Below, piece after piece: positions 1 to 10,876 of a stretch of 60,000 bases of DNA. A program made the position numbers and the translations under genes. Position 1 is the stretch's first letter. Every line of letters begins with the position of its first letter. This stretch comes from Bolinopsis microptera (lineage: Eukaryota > Ctenophora > Tentaculata > Lobata > Bolinopsidae): contig NC_087079.1 of assembly GCF_026151205.1 (NCBI RefSeq), forward strand, positions 9,168,635 through 9,228,634, written 5' to 3'. Under the pieces are notes generated by a model. The model saw only the letters and a program-made list of their open reading frames with translations. It made no database searches and was not told the origin of the DNA.

Positions 1-1399
1 TTGTATCCAGAAGAGTTAAATAATCTCCAGAAGGAGGAGGAAGTACCGGAGGAGGTGATGATGACGTCATGAGGTGCCGTCATGTGTGAACACTCTCGTA
101 ATAGACTATATAGATTGTATAATTGAATTGATGTAACAAGTAATATTCATTATTAACACTTAGCTGAGATCGTTCCAAACAGATCATGTTACACTACTAC
201 CGCGTTTAATAAACATTGTTGGTCAAATTTAAATAAGCACTTATAATCTTGAGGTTTCTATAGTGTAATAGTTTGATTGGAAATTAATCAGTGAATATTT
301 GGTGCTGTGAAATTTCGAGGCTTTGTTTTGTAACCAAGAAATCACCTTTCGTTAGATTGGCCATTTATCTAGCTCTGGAATTTTAATTTTTAATTTCATA
401 GAACCTAATCGGAATTTATTTGGTCGGACATTGCGTGGGTGCTAGATGCTTAGCGTCCGCGTAATGTCTGTCCAAATTAACGTTTGGCTACCATGTACGT
501 TCGTGATAACAGAATTTTGTGCGTTCATAATTATGTCCGCCCAAAATTACCTTTGTCTACACAATGTCCGCTCAAATAAGGTCCGATTAGGTATTTTTTT
601 AAGTGCTTCATTAATAGTTCCTCAGTATCAAAATTCGCGGTATAGCTTAAAATTTAGCTTAAATATCCGACATCAAAGAAATAACATTATATAATTAGGT
701 CCGCTCTCTACTTTTCTTAAAATACTTTTTTAACTGCAGCAGCTTATTCTGGAATATTATTTTAACACGTGCATTTTAAAATCATAATATGAGATTATAT
801 GCATTCTTAAAACAATCACTCTTGACTAATGAGTAATGATGGATTACAACAATTTGATAAGATTTAATCGTACATACTATTTAACATTTGCACTTAGTAA
901 CACTAAACATTAGTTTTGCATGCTGTTAGTGATCTTAACCATTAATCATTTTTGTGACTTATGATCGATAAACGGGGCTGATAATCATCGTCAGATCATA
1001 AAAACGCTAAATAGCAGTTATACGAAATATGGCGTATTTATTTCTATAACAACTTTCTTACTTTTATTTTATCGTCGTGGATCAGTTGTAGGGATAGCTT
1101 AGCTGCAGAACAACTGCGGCCACCATTCCGCACCAGGCGCCTATTCCCTAATATTATAATCATAAGCTTGCAAAATTTGGAGAATAGTGACTGGTCGCTG
1201 TAATCTGCATTTACAAATTTCAACTAGCGATGTAGTGTAGTAGTATTGAATCAGATAACTGTTATCGCAGACAGAGGGGCCAGACAATGAATATACTTTA
1301 TTGTTGATAATAAAATCAAAAACATTGAATTACTGTTGCATTTTTACTATGCATTATTGCACTCGCCATTCTTGTTATAAGGATTTGGCAGGTAATTTG
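1..1399. other. AT-rich intergenic sequence
   Basis: No open frame with coding character is visible. Around 420-590 the heptamer ATGTCCG and variants recur together with GCCCAAAATTA. The same vocabulary appears near 37320-37420, so this is probably an old dispersed repeat. Nothing else recognised. Confidence 0.5.
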
Positions 1400-1893
1400 C
1401 TGACAGGAGGTGATGTACTGACAGGAGGTGATCTACTGGCAGGAGGTGATCTACTGACAGGAGGTGATCTACTGACAGGAGGTGATCTACTGACAGGAGG
1501 TGATCTACTGACAGGAGGTGATCCACTGTCAGGAGGTGATGTACTGACAGGAGGTGATCTACTGGCAGGAGGTGATCTATTGACAGGAGGTGATCTACTG
1601 ACATGAGGTGATCTACTGACAGGAGGTGATCCACTGTCAGGAGGTGATCTACTGACAGGAGGTGATCTACTGACAGGAGGTGATCTACTGACAGGAGGTG
1701 ATCTACTGACAGGAGGTGATCTACTGACAGGAGGTGATCTACTGACAGGAGGTGATATACTGACAGGAGGTGATGTACTGACAGGAGGTGATCTACTGAC
1801 AGGAAGTGATCTACTGACAGGAGGTGATCTACTGACAGGAGGTGATCTACTGACAGGTGATCTACTGACAGGTGATCTACTCACAGGAGGTGA
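1400..1893. repeat. 18-bp minisatellite, about 27 units
   Basis: The unit CTGACAGGAGGTGATCTA is repeated head to tail with a few point variants (GTACTGACA, CCACTGTCA) and two shortened 12-bp units near the right end. Because 18 is divisible by three and the unit lacks stop codons in several frames, long ORFs arise on both strands, including a minus-strand frame of about 190 codons with the hexapeptide period PPVSRS. No splice context, start context or flanking conserved coding sequence supports translation, so I treat it as non-coding. An unusual repeat exon on the minus strand cannot be excluded. Confidence 0.85.
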
Positions 1894-2459
1894 ATAACCG
1901 AATAAGTTGGATGCCGACAGTGTAGTACTAGTAGCAAGGACAACCACCTGTTTGGGAGTATTTTTGTGTTTATTCGATAGTATGTTGTATCGTAATTTAG
2001 TTTTACGTAACGCGTGCCTTATAATTACATCATTACAGTGTTAGTCCTAGCGTTTGCTATTAGTATCATCAATTGTTGCATAGTAACTTGGATTTGGTTA
2101 TAGTCTAACATACTATGTACTCCGACTCGTACATTGTACAAGCCGTATTAATGATTAAAGCTGTGGTAGATTCAAGGAGTCAAGCCGGTATTAATTGCAT
2201 TCTTTAGTTCAACAACGTGTAGTTGTATTGCTCACATGGCATTATATTGTTTCCTTACAGTGTTATGTCAAAAGTTATACATTATCATTATCTAGCTGCT
2301 ATAGCAGTGCTCTTATGAGATCCTTTATTTATGTTGGTAGTTTGTTTTCGGGGGCTGCTTTGATTTTAAAAGGGGGTTCGAACGTTGAAATCCATTTTTG
2401 AAATTTGCCCACAATGATTGATTATAATTGTAAACTAATTTAAGATACCGCAGATCAGG

Positions 2460-3221
2460 ATGTTGTTGTTAGAACCGTTCTGGGTGTACTCGTCTGTGGC
2501 ACTATGTGTAGCTTGTGGGAGAAAAGAACTTCTTAAAGTAGAGGATATCTGGGGAAACAGGTTCTTCTCAGGGATCATGGTCATGATAGCAGGAGTATTT
2601 GTTCCTGTGGAGAACTGGATCCTGCACAGGCACGCTGCCTGGGAGACCACCTTTATTGTCCGGAACGTATCAGACAGCACTCTGATCGCTCTGGCGTCCC
2701 TGCTCCACATCCTAATAGCTCTAACCGGGTACTGGCTCAGCATGCACCTTCTCAGGAAGTACGGAGAGGACGCTGTCATCAAGTCTACTATGTGGGCCTT
2801 CAGTGTATTCTTCACCTCCCAAGGGCTCTTTTACGACTCCCTGATGTACTCCGGTACTTACGATGAGTACCACGCTGGTGTAGAGAAAACCTTTGTCTCC
2901 TTCTTCTACACTGACCGGTTCTTTGACGCCTACATCATCTTCTTCTTATTGTATGGTCCGGTGTTCTACTACCTGGCCATATCCTGGAACAGCGGGTACA
3001 GCACCGAGGAGAGGAACACCTTCATCTGGAAGCTGGTGAACGAGGTGGTCCTTCACGCTGCAGCCATCTTCGGAGCTTACTTCTTTGTTTGCGGAGCAGG
3101 CGTCCTGCCTGCCAAGTTTGGGTTGTATCGTCTCCTCCCAATGTTGCTCATGCACTTTGTGTCACATGGTCTGGTGGTCCTGCCTCTTCTTCTTTCATCC
3201 ACCAAGGAGCGTGAAGATTGA
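2460..3221 (+). CDS. Unrecognised multi-pass membrane protein (253 aa, single exon)
   Basis: The ORF encodes 253 residues with about six hydrophobic segments, at roughly residues 1-18, 35-55, 72-97, 107-125, 155-175 and 198-245. It should be an integral membrane protein. I do not recognise the family. Charged or polar residues sit between the helices (ENWILHRHAAWE near residues 51-62, DEYHAGVEKT near 134-143), and histidines occur within or next to several helices, which might be ligand-binding positions; that is inference. The reading frame is much more GC-rich than the flanking AT-rich DNA, as expected of a selected coding region. The ATG follows CAGATCAGG directly. CCGCAG about 9 bases upstream could be a 3' splice site, so a 5' non-coding exon is possible. 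A polyadenylation signal lies about 230 bases downstream. Confidence 0.75.
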   Translation: MLLLEPFWVYSSVALCVACGRKELLKVEDIWGNRFFSGIMVMIAGVFVPVENWILHRHAAWETTFIVRNVSDSTLIALASLLHILIALTGYWLSMHLLRKYGEDAVIKSTMWAFSVFFTSQGLFYDSLMYSGTYDEYHAGVEKTFVSFFYTDRFFDAYIIFFLLYGPVFYYLAISWNSGYSTEERNTFIWKLVNEVVLHAAAIFGAYFFVCGAGVLPAKFGLYRLLPMLLMHFVSHGLVVLPLLLSSTKERED

Positions 3222-3452
3222 GGACTGCTATATGGTTGTACTTGTAGATGTTGTTTTACCACGAAGAAGACTGACAGTCGTAATATATTATATTTGTAGT
3301 GTTGCTGGGATTCTTTCGAACTTCATCAGTCCTTACTGTTGACCTTAATAACTTATTTGGGGGCTATAAAATTAAAATAGAAGTGATGTCGCTGAATTAT
3401 TGATCGGCATAACATGTGTTTTATTAATGTGTTTTAGTTTAAAGAATGAGAT

Positions 3453-3458
3453 AATAAA
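3453..3458 (+). promoter_or_regulatory. Candidate polyadenylation signal AATAAA
   Basis: AATAAA in the context GAGATAATAAAGTCG lies about 230 bases after the stop codon of the membrane-protein gene, in the sense orientation. The position suits a short 3' UTR. The hexamer is common in AT-rich DNA, so confidence is moderate. Confidence 0.45.
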
Positions 3459-5276
3459 GTCGCCTGATCCTCACCTTATTGACTTATTAAAACGTTTTGC
3501 CTCATATGTCATAGTAATGACAAATAATAACGTATTGTTTACTTAATTGTGCAGACACGTTGACTCGCAGTTTTTAAAACGAACCGGAGTGATATTTGTT
3601 ACAATCTTATTGCGGGAAATTACACGCAGTATAATATGCAAATTATTGTTAGTGGAAAATTATCAATTAACATTTAACCTACATAAGCATGAAATTTAAA
3701 TTTCGCTTTAAATTTTCAGCCTCGTAACCATATTGATATACAACTGTACAGCATGAGCTTAAGTTGTTTTAGTTTTACGCCGAACTAGTAAAGATAACCC
3801 GTTTCACTTTGCTGTTTGCTTAGACACCGAATATTTTATTTAACTATTAGTATTGCTATTATTATAATTAGTATTAATCATTAATGATCCCATGAATTAT
3901 ATTTATAATAAAATGGATGGTTTTAATTTCGTGTAACTGTAATAGTGTAACGTGTTTATGTTTTAGTATCACGACCAAGCTGCTTTATTTCTACTCACCA
4001 AGTCACGACTTAACTCTATGACATCAAATTCGAATTATAAAAGCTGAATTGCTTTCAAATTTACCATCTATTTTTATAGGCGAGGATTAATGAACAAAAA
4101 TTATTCCTTGATTAAAACGCCAATAACGTTACCTAGGGCCGGGGCCTCAGGCTTTTCTGTTCATAAACTAAAACAAAGCCTGACGAAAATGAAGCATGTT
4201 AAACTTAAAGTTAAACGCCGATTGTAGAATGTAGATGCAGCGGAATGACAGGAACCGACCGGAATGGGCTCTTGGCCGGGCCGGATCTACCGGAAAATTT
4301 AAATTGATCCTTATTATTGGGCTTTTGCCATTATCAATTATGATATTAATCCTTATAACTATAAGCCATAGTTCGTAATTACACAATAAGTTCCGCATTT
4401 CTCAGAGCTATACGAGCAGACCGATGATGTTTACTGTTTTAGTTTAGGCATATGGCTATAGGCATAGCAGTAGACAATTTCAAATATCAAATCAACAAGC
4501 AGTACGTTCAAACAAGAGTAAACATTAAACAAGAAGTATTGAAGTAACAAGAGTAGACAAGTTATTATCAGAAATGATATGCAATTGGTATATCCTACCA
4601 TACCCCTTAATTGAGTGGGATTGCACGTGTGAGACACAGTTGCTCCCTTTTTGTCATGCAGGTCTGAATATCAATTATCAAAATTCAAAGCAGAATAGTT
4701 CCCGATTTAGGGCACAATTGTACCTTTATTATACTTATAGCATGCAGGCTCATCTAATCACTGGCTCGTTCGGCCAATTAAATGACACGGTAGGTTTTCC
4801 GAAGTCCGCACCTACCCCTCGGTACACAATTTAGGTTTTATGTAAAACCGTTTTGTTCGGGTAAAAACCCAGGTTCCCTTTATATTACTTGGCTGTAATT
4901 TAAAAGATTCCGTGTCAATAATTAAATTTATCGTTCTTGTAGCTAAACTTATTCAAGGCAGACAAAAAGAAAAACAATTATTCTATCAGGTATAACTACA
5001 GAATCATAAACTCACTAAATTAGAATCTTTAATTATCATGTTTTAGTCAACAGAAATAACATTACTACATTTGTCACCACAGAATTGACATATCATTGAT
5101 ATCATTCTACTGTGTGATTTATCATTACTTGCGGGTCAACTAATTCCATCAGTGTTCAATCTATGTTGACTTATTAAAAACTTATACTACGCAAAGAAAA
5201 TACCTACAGAAGAAATTAAACTAAACAGAAAATGTTATTGAAAGTCAGCAGTCGTGCAATTATATGTAATACATAT
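3459..5276. repeat. AT-rich spacer with a small dispersed-repeat remnant
   Basis: No gene is seen. Between 4130 and 4290 the words CCTCAGGCT, TGTTCATAAA and GCGGAATGACAGG occur in order. The same words recur at about 39670-39725 (there CTCAGGCTATC, TGTTCATAAA, GGCGGAATGACAGG), which marks two copies of a degenerate repeat. The 3' UTR of the downstream minus-strand Ig gene must lie in the right part. Its poly(A) signal is not obvious; ATTAAA on the minus strand (plus 5028-5033) is a weak candidate. Confidence 0.4.
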
Positions 5277-8200
5277 CTAGGATTCGCAGAGTTGAGCGTA
5301 CTTATAGTCTTTATTACCCTCCATCCTCTGCCTCATAGTAACAACTATTTTGAAGATGAAGATGACGGATACACCAGCTAGAAGTCCGATAAACAAAATG
5401 AAAGTGCCCATATTAAACTCCCACCTCGGCAAGCCAAGAGTCCTCTCGGTTTCATCTTCACTGGTTCCGTCTGAGTTATCTTCTGTTTCGTCTGCAGGAT
5501 CAGGATATTCAACAGAGTACGGGTGTTCAAAGTTCAGTGGTGAGATAACTTCAGCATCTTCCAGTCTAGAAACGTCCAATACGTCAAACTCCTCTGCAAC
5601 ATAAAGCTCTTCCTCCCCAAAAGCAACATCTTCGGCAACGGTTGTTTTGTGATCCCTGTGCTGCTTAGTTACAGTTACATGTCTTTCAGTGGTTCGAGGT
5701 TTTGTCTCTTTTTTGACAGTTACATGTCTTTCAGTGGTTCGAGGTTTTGTCTCTTTTTTGGATTGCGTTAAGAACTTTGTAGTTGGTGTAGTTGGTGTAG
5801 TAGGGGTTGTTGTCAATGAAGCAGTCTTAGTAGTTGGAACACTCCCATCGGTAGATTGGCTCATTCTTCCCCGAAAAGCTTCCCTTTTACGACGTCTAGG
5901 ATCCTCACATCTCCAAAATATGCTCTTAACCGCCGTGTAATAGGCGTTTATACTGTCCGCGTGTCCTTTATATAAGGAGTATTTGGAACCTGGGTCATCT
6001 CTTGCAGCTTTAGTGATATCAATTTCGCCGTCCAGCTTAAATACAGCGCTTATGAATATTCCTTCATTTCCACCCGCAGTCATTGGAGAGCAATCTGTTT
6101 CAGAAGGCTGAAACACACAATCCTCATTCTCAGCACATGGGAATTCAATATTCTTGAAACCACAATTATCTTTATCACCGTTTGCTCCACTGTTCAGTGT
6201 AACAACTAAATCCGCCACCGCTTGATCGGTTTCGCAATAACCGGTGCCAACACCAAGGAAAAGGCCAACTTTGAGCAATGAATAGTCAATAGCTATGACT
6301 TTGTTACAGGTGGTGATGGTTTCAGAATACTTTCCGGTGGAGAAGAGACAAGTGACCTCCGTCAAGGACGTATCGTACGGTTGATAGGTGAAAGACGTAT
6401 CATCCGGAACGTGACACTTCAGGGAAGCAACTAAGCCTATTATCGTAGATGAGCTGTCCTCTTTATTTAAAAGTGTGATGTCTCCGTTGGCTCTTTCTAA
6501 TGTGTTACATGGTTTTTGTACTTGATAGAAAGGTAAAACAGCTTCAACTGCTTGGCTGCTAACAGTTGTCTTGCAGCCGATGTTTTTCAAACTGTACCAA
6601 TACAGGGTTTCGCTTTTCACAACAACTGTGGATAAGTTATTTTCGAATGTATGCGTCATTACTTCTGGTTTTTCCCATGCTTTTTTTCGTCTACCATTGA
6701 ACATGACTTTCATGTAGCTGGGTCTTTCACTAGCTGTCACGGTGAATGTCATAGTAAACGTAGATCCTACGAATTTATCAGCACTGTTCAATTCAATAGT
6801 AGTTTTTCCGGCCTCACGGACGAATGCCGAAGAGGAAATAAGATCCCCGCCTATTTTTTCTCCTTGATCAGGCAAAGTCAGTTTTACTCTCCATTCAACG
6901 GCTTCATCTGCACTGAATGAGTAACTTGGAATGTTAATAAAGGTGTACCAGTATTTTGCCTTAGCGTTTTGGACAATATACTTTCCACCCTCAGGAACGT
7001 CCTCCCAGCTATCTTGGAGCTTCTTCTGCCACGTGATGGTGACATCTGCACCCCACTCGAACCTTTCAATGTTGGCTGTAAATCCAGCTGTGTCCCCACC
7101 AGCTGTCCACGAATTAGACAATGCTGGTTCTCCGAAAAATGATAAAACTTGCAAGTTAGCTGAGTCTGATTTCGTTGCTTTCCCTGCTACCTGACAGAAG
7201 AAGGAACCTTTACCGTTGTCCTCAGTAAGGCCTGATAAGGTTGCGATACCAGTGTAAATTGTACCCCATGATTCTGTGGTAGGTTGCGTGTCCATTACCA
7301 CATTTGGTACAATGCCAGTACCTTCTGAGGTCTTTAGCTCGAGAGTAACAACTTCGGTGCTGACAATTGCACATGTGAACTTAGCTTGGCCACCAAGCAA
7401 TCCCATATTGTCCGTTGGAGCGGTCTTGAAACCAATAACATTCAATGTGGCATAGTCACTGTCTAGTACAACTTCTCCCCATTTTGCCCTGCATTTGTAT
7501 TTTCCACTGGCATCAAATGATGCTTTTCGAAAGACTAATTTTTTAATCAACTCTTTATTTTCTGTATCGTACTCAACGCTGTTACCCCATATGATTTTAT
7601 CCTCGTTCCCTTCTTTGTGCCAAGTCATTCGGGACTTATCGTCCTTAACTGCCGGTACAATGCATGTAAATGTAGCCTCCACGCCTGATTCCACGCTTAT
7701 ATCTTCTGGCTGTTTGATGACAGTTGGCATAACTGGTTGTATATCCACACCCTCTTCACCTGACTCCTGCTTACCAGTGACATCCACCTCCTCGTACTCC
7801 GCACACAAGTTGGTAGCTTTACCTGTACAGGTGTACCGCCCTTTGGTTGACTCCAACACCTCAAAACTGTACCGCTGGTTTCCCTGGACCTTGGGAGCTG
7901 ATTGTCCGTCTGGTTTTATGAGCTCCACATCTTTAAATTTTCCGACATCCCTGCACACGATAACAGCCTTGCTGCCGGCGTAATGTGGTGCGGCTGGCTC
8001 GACTACCATGTTCAGCTCGGCAAATCGAATATCGGTTTTATACTTGAACGAGTTTTCCCTTCCTGAAACTTTCGCTTGACACATATACCTTCCATTCTGA
8101 TCAGGTTTAGCATCTGTCAAGGTTAGGACAGATGAGATTTGGTTATCAACGAAATTTGTCGTCTGGAATCCTTCACTAATCTCATCAGCCCATCTGGTCC

Positions 8201-10876
8201 ACACAATAGATTCTACTGTCTCCTTAGTTTGGAAGTTGCAAGTAAGTTCAAGACTGCCATCTAAAGATGTTTCGCAAGACTTGAAACCACTGGCTTGTAC
8301 GACTACAGTCTTGGGGACAGTAACTTCCACGTTGTTTCCGTCAGCAAAAGAGAATTTGCACGTGTATACTCCGCCATCTTCCCAGGTAGGCTTTTCTATA
8401 ACGATTGAAGTTTTAGCAATATTATAAGTGGACGAAGCACCCTCCACTTCCTTAGAATCCGTCTTGATCACATGATCTGCGTCCGCGACAACCACTTTGT
8501 CCTCAAGCAGCCACTCGACAGTAGGTTTGTCCTTTCCACTGTATTCACAGGTTCGGACAAGATCTTTATTCCCGAGATTGTCCATGAAAATTTGCTTCTC
8601 ATTTGTTTCGTCCGTCAGGGCTAACCTGGCTATGATGTTAACAGGATCAGTTTTTAGCGTCATTTCATCTTTCCAAACTGCTTCAAACGTGTATTCTCCG
8701 TCATCTTTACCTGCCCTATTGTTCTTGTTGTAATCCAAGGTCAGTATGTAAGTTTGGGAATCACCAACCTTAGCTAGCGCTTTCAGCTTTAAAGCAGTTA
8801 TCCTTTTCTGTCCTTGGTTGATAAACATATTTTTAGGCTTATCAACAGAGCCCACTATTACAGAAATTTCCCATGTATCAGATGTTATGTATTGCGTTCC
8901 AGACTTGCTTACGGAGATGGTTCTCACTGTCACAGTGTTAGTCGTCGTCAATGTTATTTGACCAACTTTGAAAACACAATCGTAATCTCCGCTCTCATCA
9001 ACAGTCATCGAGGAGGCCGTAATCGTGCTTTTTTGAACGTTGTTTAGGTACTCTCCCTCATTTACCGTCCATTTGCTCTGATCCACTGGCTGGAACTTGT
9101 AGTTCCAGGTGACAGAAGCAGGCGCTACAGATCCTTGGTACTCACAGGAAAGAGTCAATGCACCTCCATCGTTACCGACGATGTTTGTCTCCGAGGCAGA
9201 GCCGATGACGGCTACTTTTACCACAGATGAAACGAGTTTGACAGGATACGTAACAGTGGTGAACTCCACGTGATACTCTCCCCCCAATTCAGTGCCAATT
9301 GAGGGGTTGTTTAGTGTTACCTTAAAACCTTCACCCTCCTTCTTCGAGCTTGGTGTGAAACCTTTTGCTACGGATACCTTTTCTCCGTTTAGGTACCATA
9401 TCATACTAAAGTCTGCCATGTTGCTAGAGTAAACGTACGCCTCCAATTCGAGACTTCCACCTCTTTCGACTGTCACAACCGCATCACTGAGCATATTAAG
9501 TTCAGCAAATTGAAGGTTTAGTGTGTGTGAGGGGTTTTTATTATCAGGAAAACCAAACTCGCACCTGTACTCTCCCGCATCAGTGAGTGCAGGATCTGAA
9601 ACTTCGTGGTTTGTTGTGTACAAATTACCGTCCATAGCCATGCTGTTTCCGACAAGTTTGTTATCATAATACCATTTACCAAAATCAGGGGCTTCGTCGT
9701 TATAGATTACACAAGTGAGTTCCACAGTTTCCTTTTTCGTGTAGTATATTTCTGGCTGGGGTGATAGAACTGACCTAACTTTGACGGTAGAGGTATCAAA
9801 TGATTCTGAGGTGTCTGCGTAGATGAGCTGACATGTGTATGTTCCAGCGTCCTTGTATGTACTGACGTCCACCTTCATTATAAAGTCATTGCCGTCTTGT
9901 TGGAAGGTATATTCTCCTTCGCCAACAACGTAGTCCGCTTCTCCAGGTTTTGGGCCCAAATCCTCACCGTCGGATTCTTGCCCCGTCTCTGACTTTAACA
10001 TGAAATCAGCCCATTTCTTTTTTTCTTCATCCCCCTTTTTCATGACAACGAACTTAGGTTTGATATCTGATATAACTGTGCACGTTAACTCCCAGGTGCC
10101 TTCTACTGCCACAACATTGACTGGAGTCAGTTCCAGGGCGAGGACAGTGATTTCCTTGTACTCCTTGACAAGACCGGCTGCTGTTGCAGCCACACATTCG
10201 TAATCAAGCACCTTGCCTCCGTACGTTATTGCGTCTTCAACAGGGTTGGTGATCAGCTTAGATGACATTTGAAAATCTACGTAGTCTGAGTTCTCAAATT
10301 TACCTTGCGGGAGTCTGTTACCGTTAACATCCCACCTGATTTTTCCAATTTTAGCTCTGGAAGCAGCGTTACAGGTGAGAGTAATGGCTTCTGAGCTCCT
10401 TACAATTATCTCCTGCGGACCGTCGATAACAACTCCTGTGTGAGCTAATTCGATCTCTTTGGAGAATGTTTCCCCGTATGCGGTAACCTGGCAGATATAT
10501 ATGCCATCCAATAGAGGGTCCATCTTGAGGGATGTCAAAACTATTTCGGCAGTGTCGACTATCTCCACCTCCTGAGATGCAGAGGTCTCTACGACTTGTT
10601 GGTCCTTGAGCCAGGTCATAGCGGCGGTTCCTTGCGTAGTTAGAGTACACGTAATTCTATTATCGTCCAAGGTCGGGTAGAACTCTTTTCCTTGGTCAAT
10701 CTCGAGTGAAGCACCGTACAGCTCAGTTTCGGTCTCTCCCACATTGTCCAGCCCGTCCTTAAAGATGCAGGTGTATGTTCCACCAGTATTCTCTACTACG
10801 GTTACTTCAAGTGTACTCTCCATCTGATAACCAAATGATTTAGTTTCGGAGGTATCAATTTGAGGCGGTTCTCCAT
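5277..10876 (-). other. Giant terminal exon: about 14-15 Ig domains, CCP-like and Cys-rich modules, TM, tail
   Basis: The exon starts at a TTTCAG acceptor at 10876 and runs 1,865 codons without interruption. Ig-type pairs are visible as LTCNAAS...YECVAA, LTCTVIS...GTYTCQL, LTCVIYN...GEYRCEF, LSCEYQG...GDYDCVF, RTCEYSG...GVYTCKF, LTCNFQT...GRYMCQA, VICRDVG...GRYTCTG, FTCIVPA...GKYKCRA and FTCAIVS...GSFFCQV. At least three domains lack one or both cysteines. Then follow a sushi/CCP-like module (about 6300-6520), a further Cys-rich module with no name I can give (about 5940-6240), RRRKR at 5883-5897, a Thr/Pro linker with a duplicated 15-residue unit (KKETKPRTTERHVTV), an acidic stem, a TM helix MGTFILFIGLLAGVSVIFIF and a 20-residue tail containing YAQL, a YxxΦ-type sorting motif. 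Confidence 0.85.
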
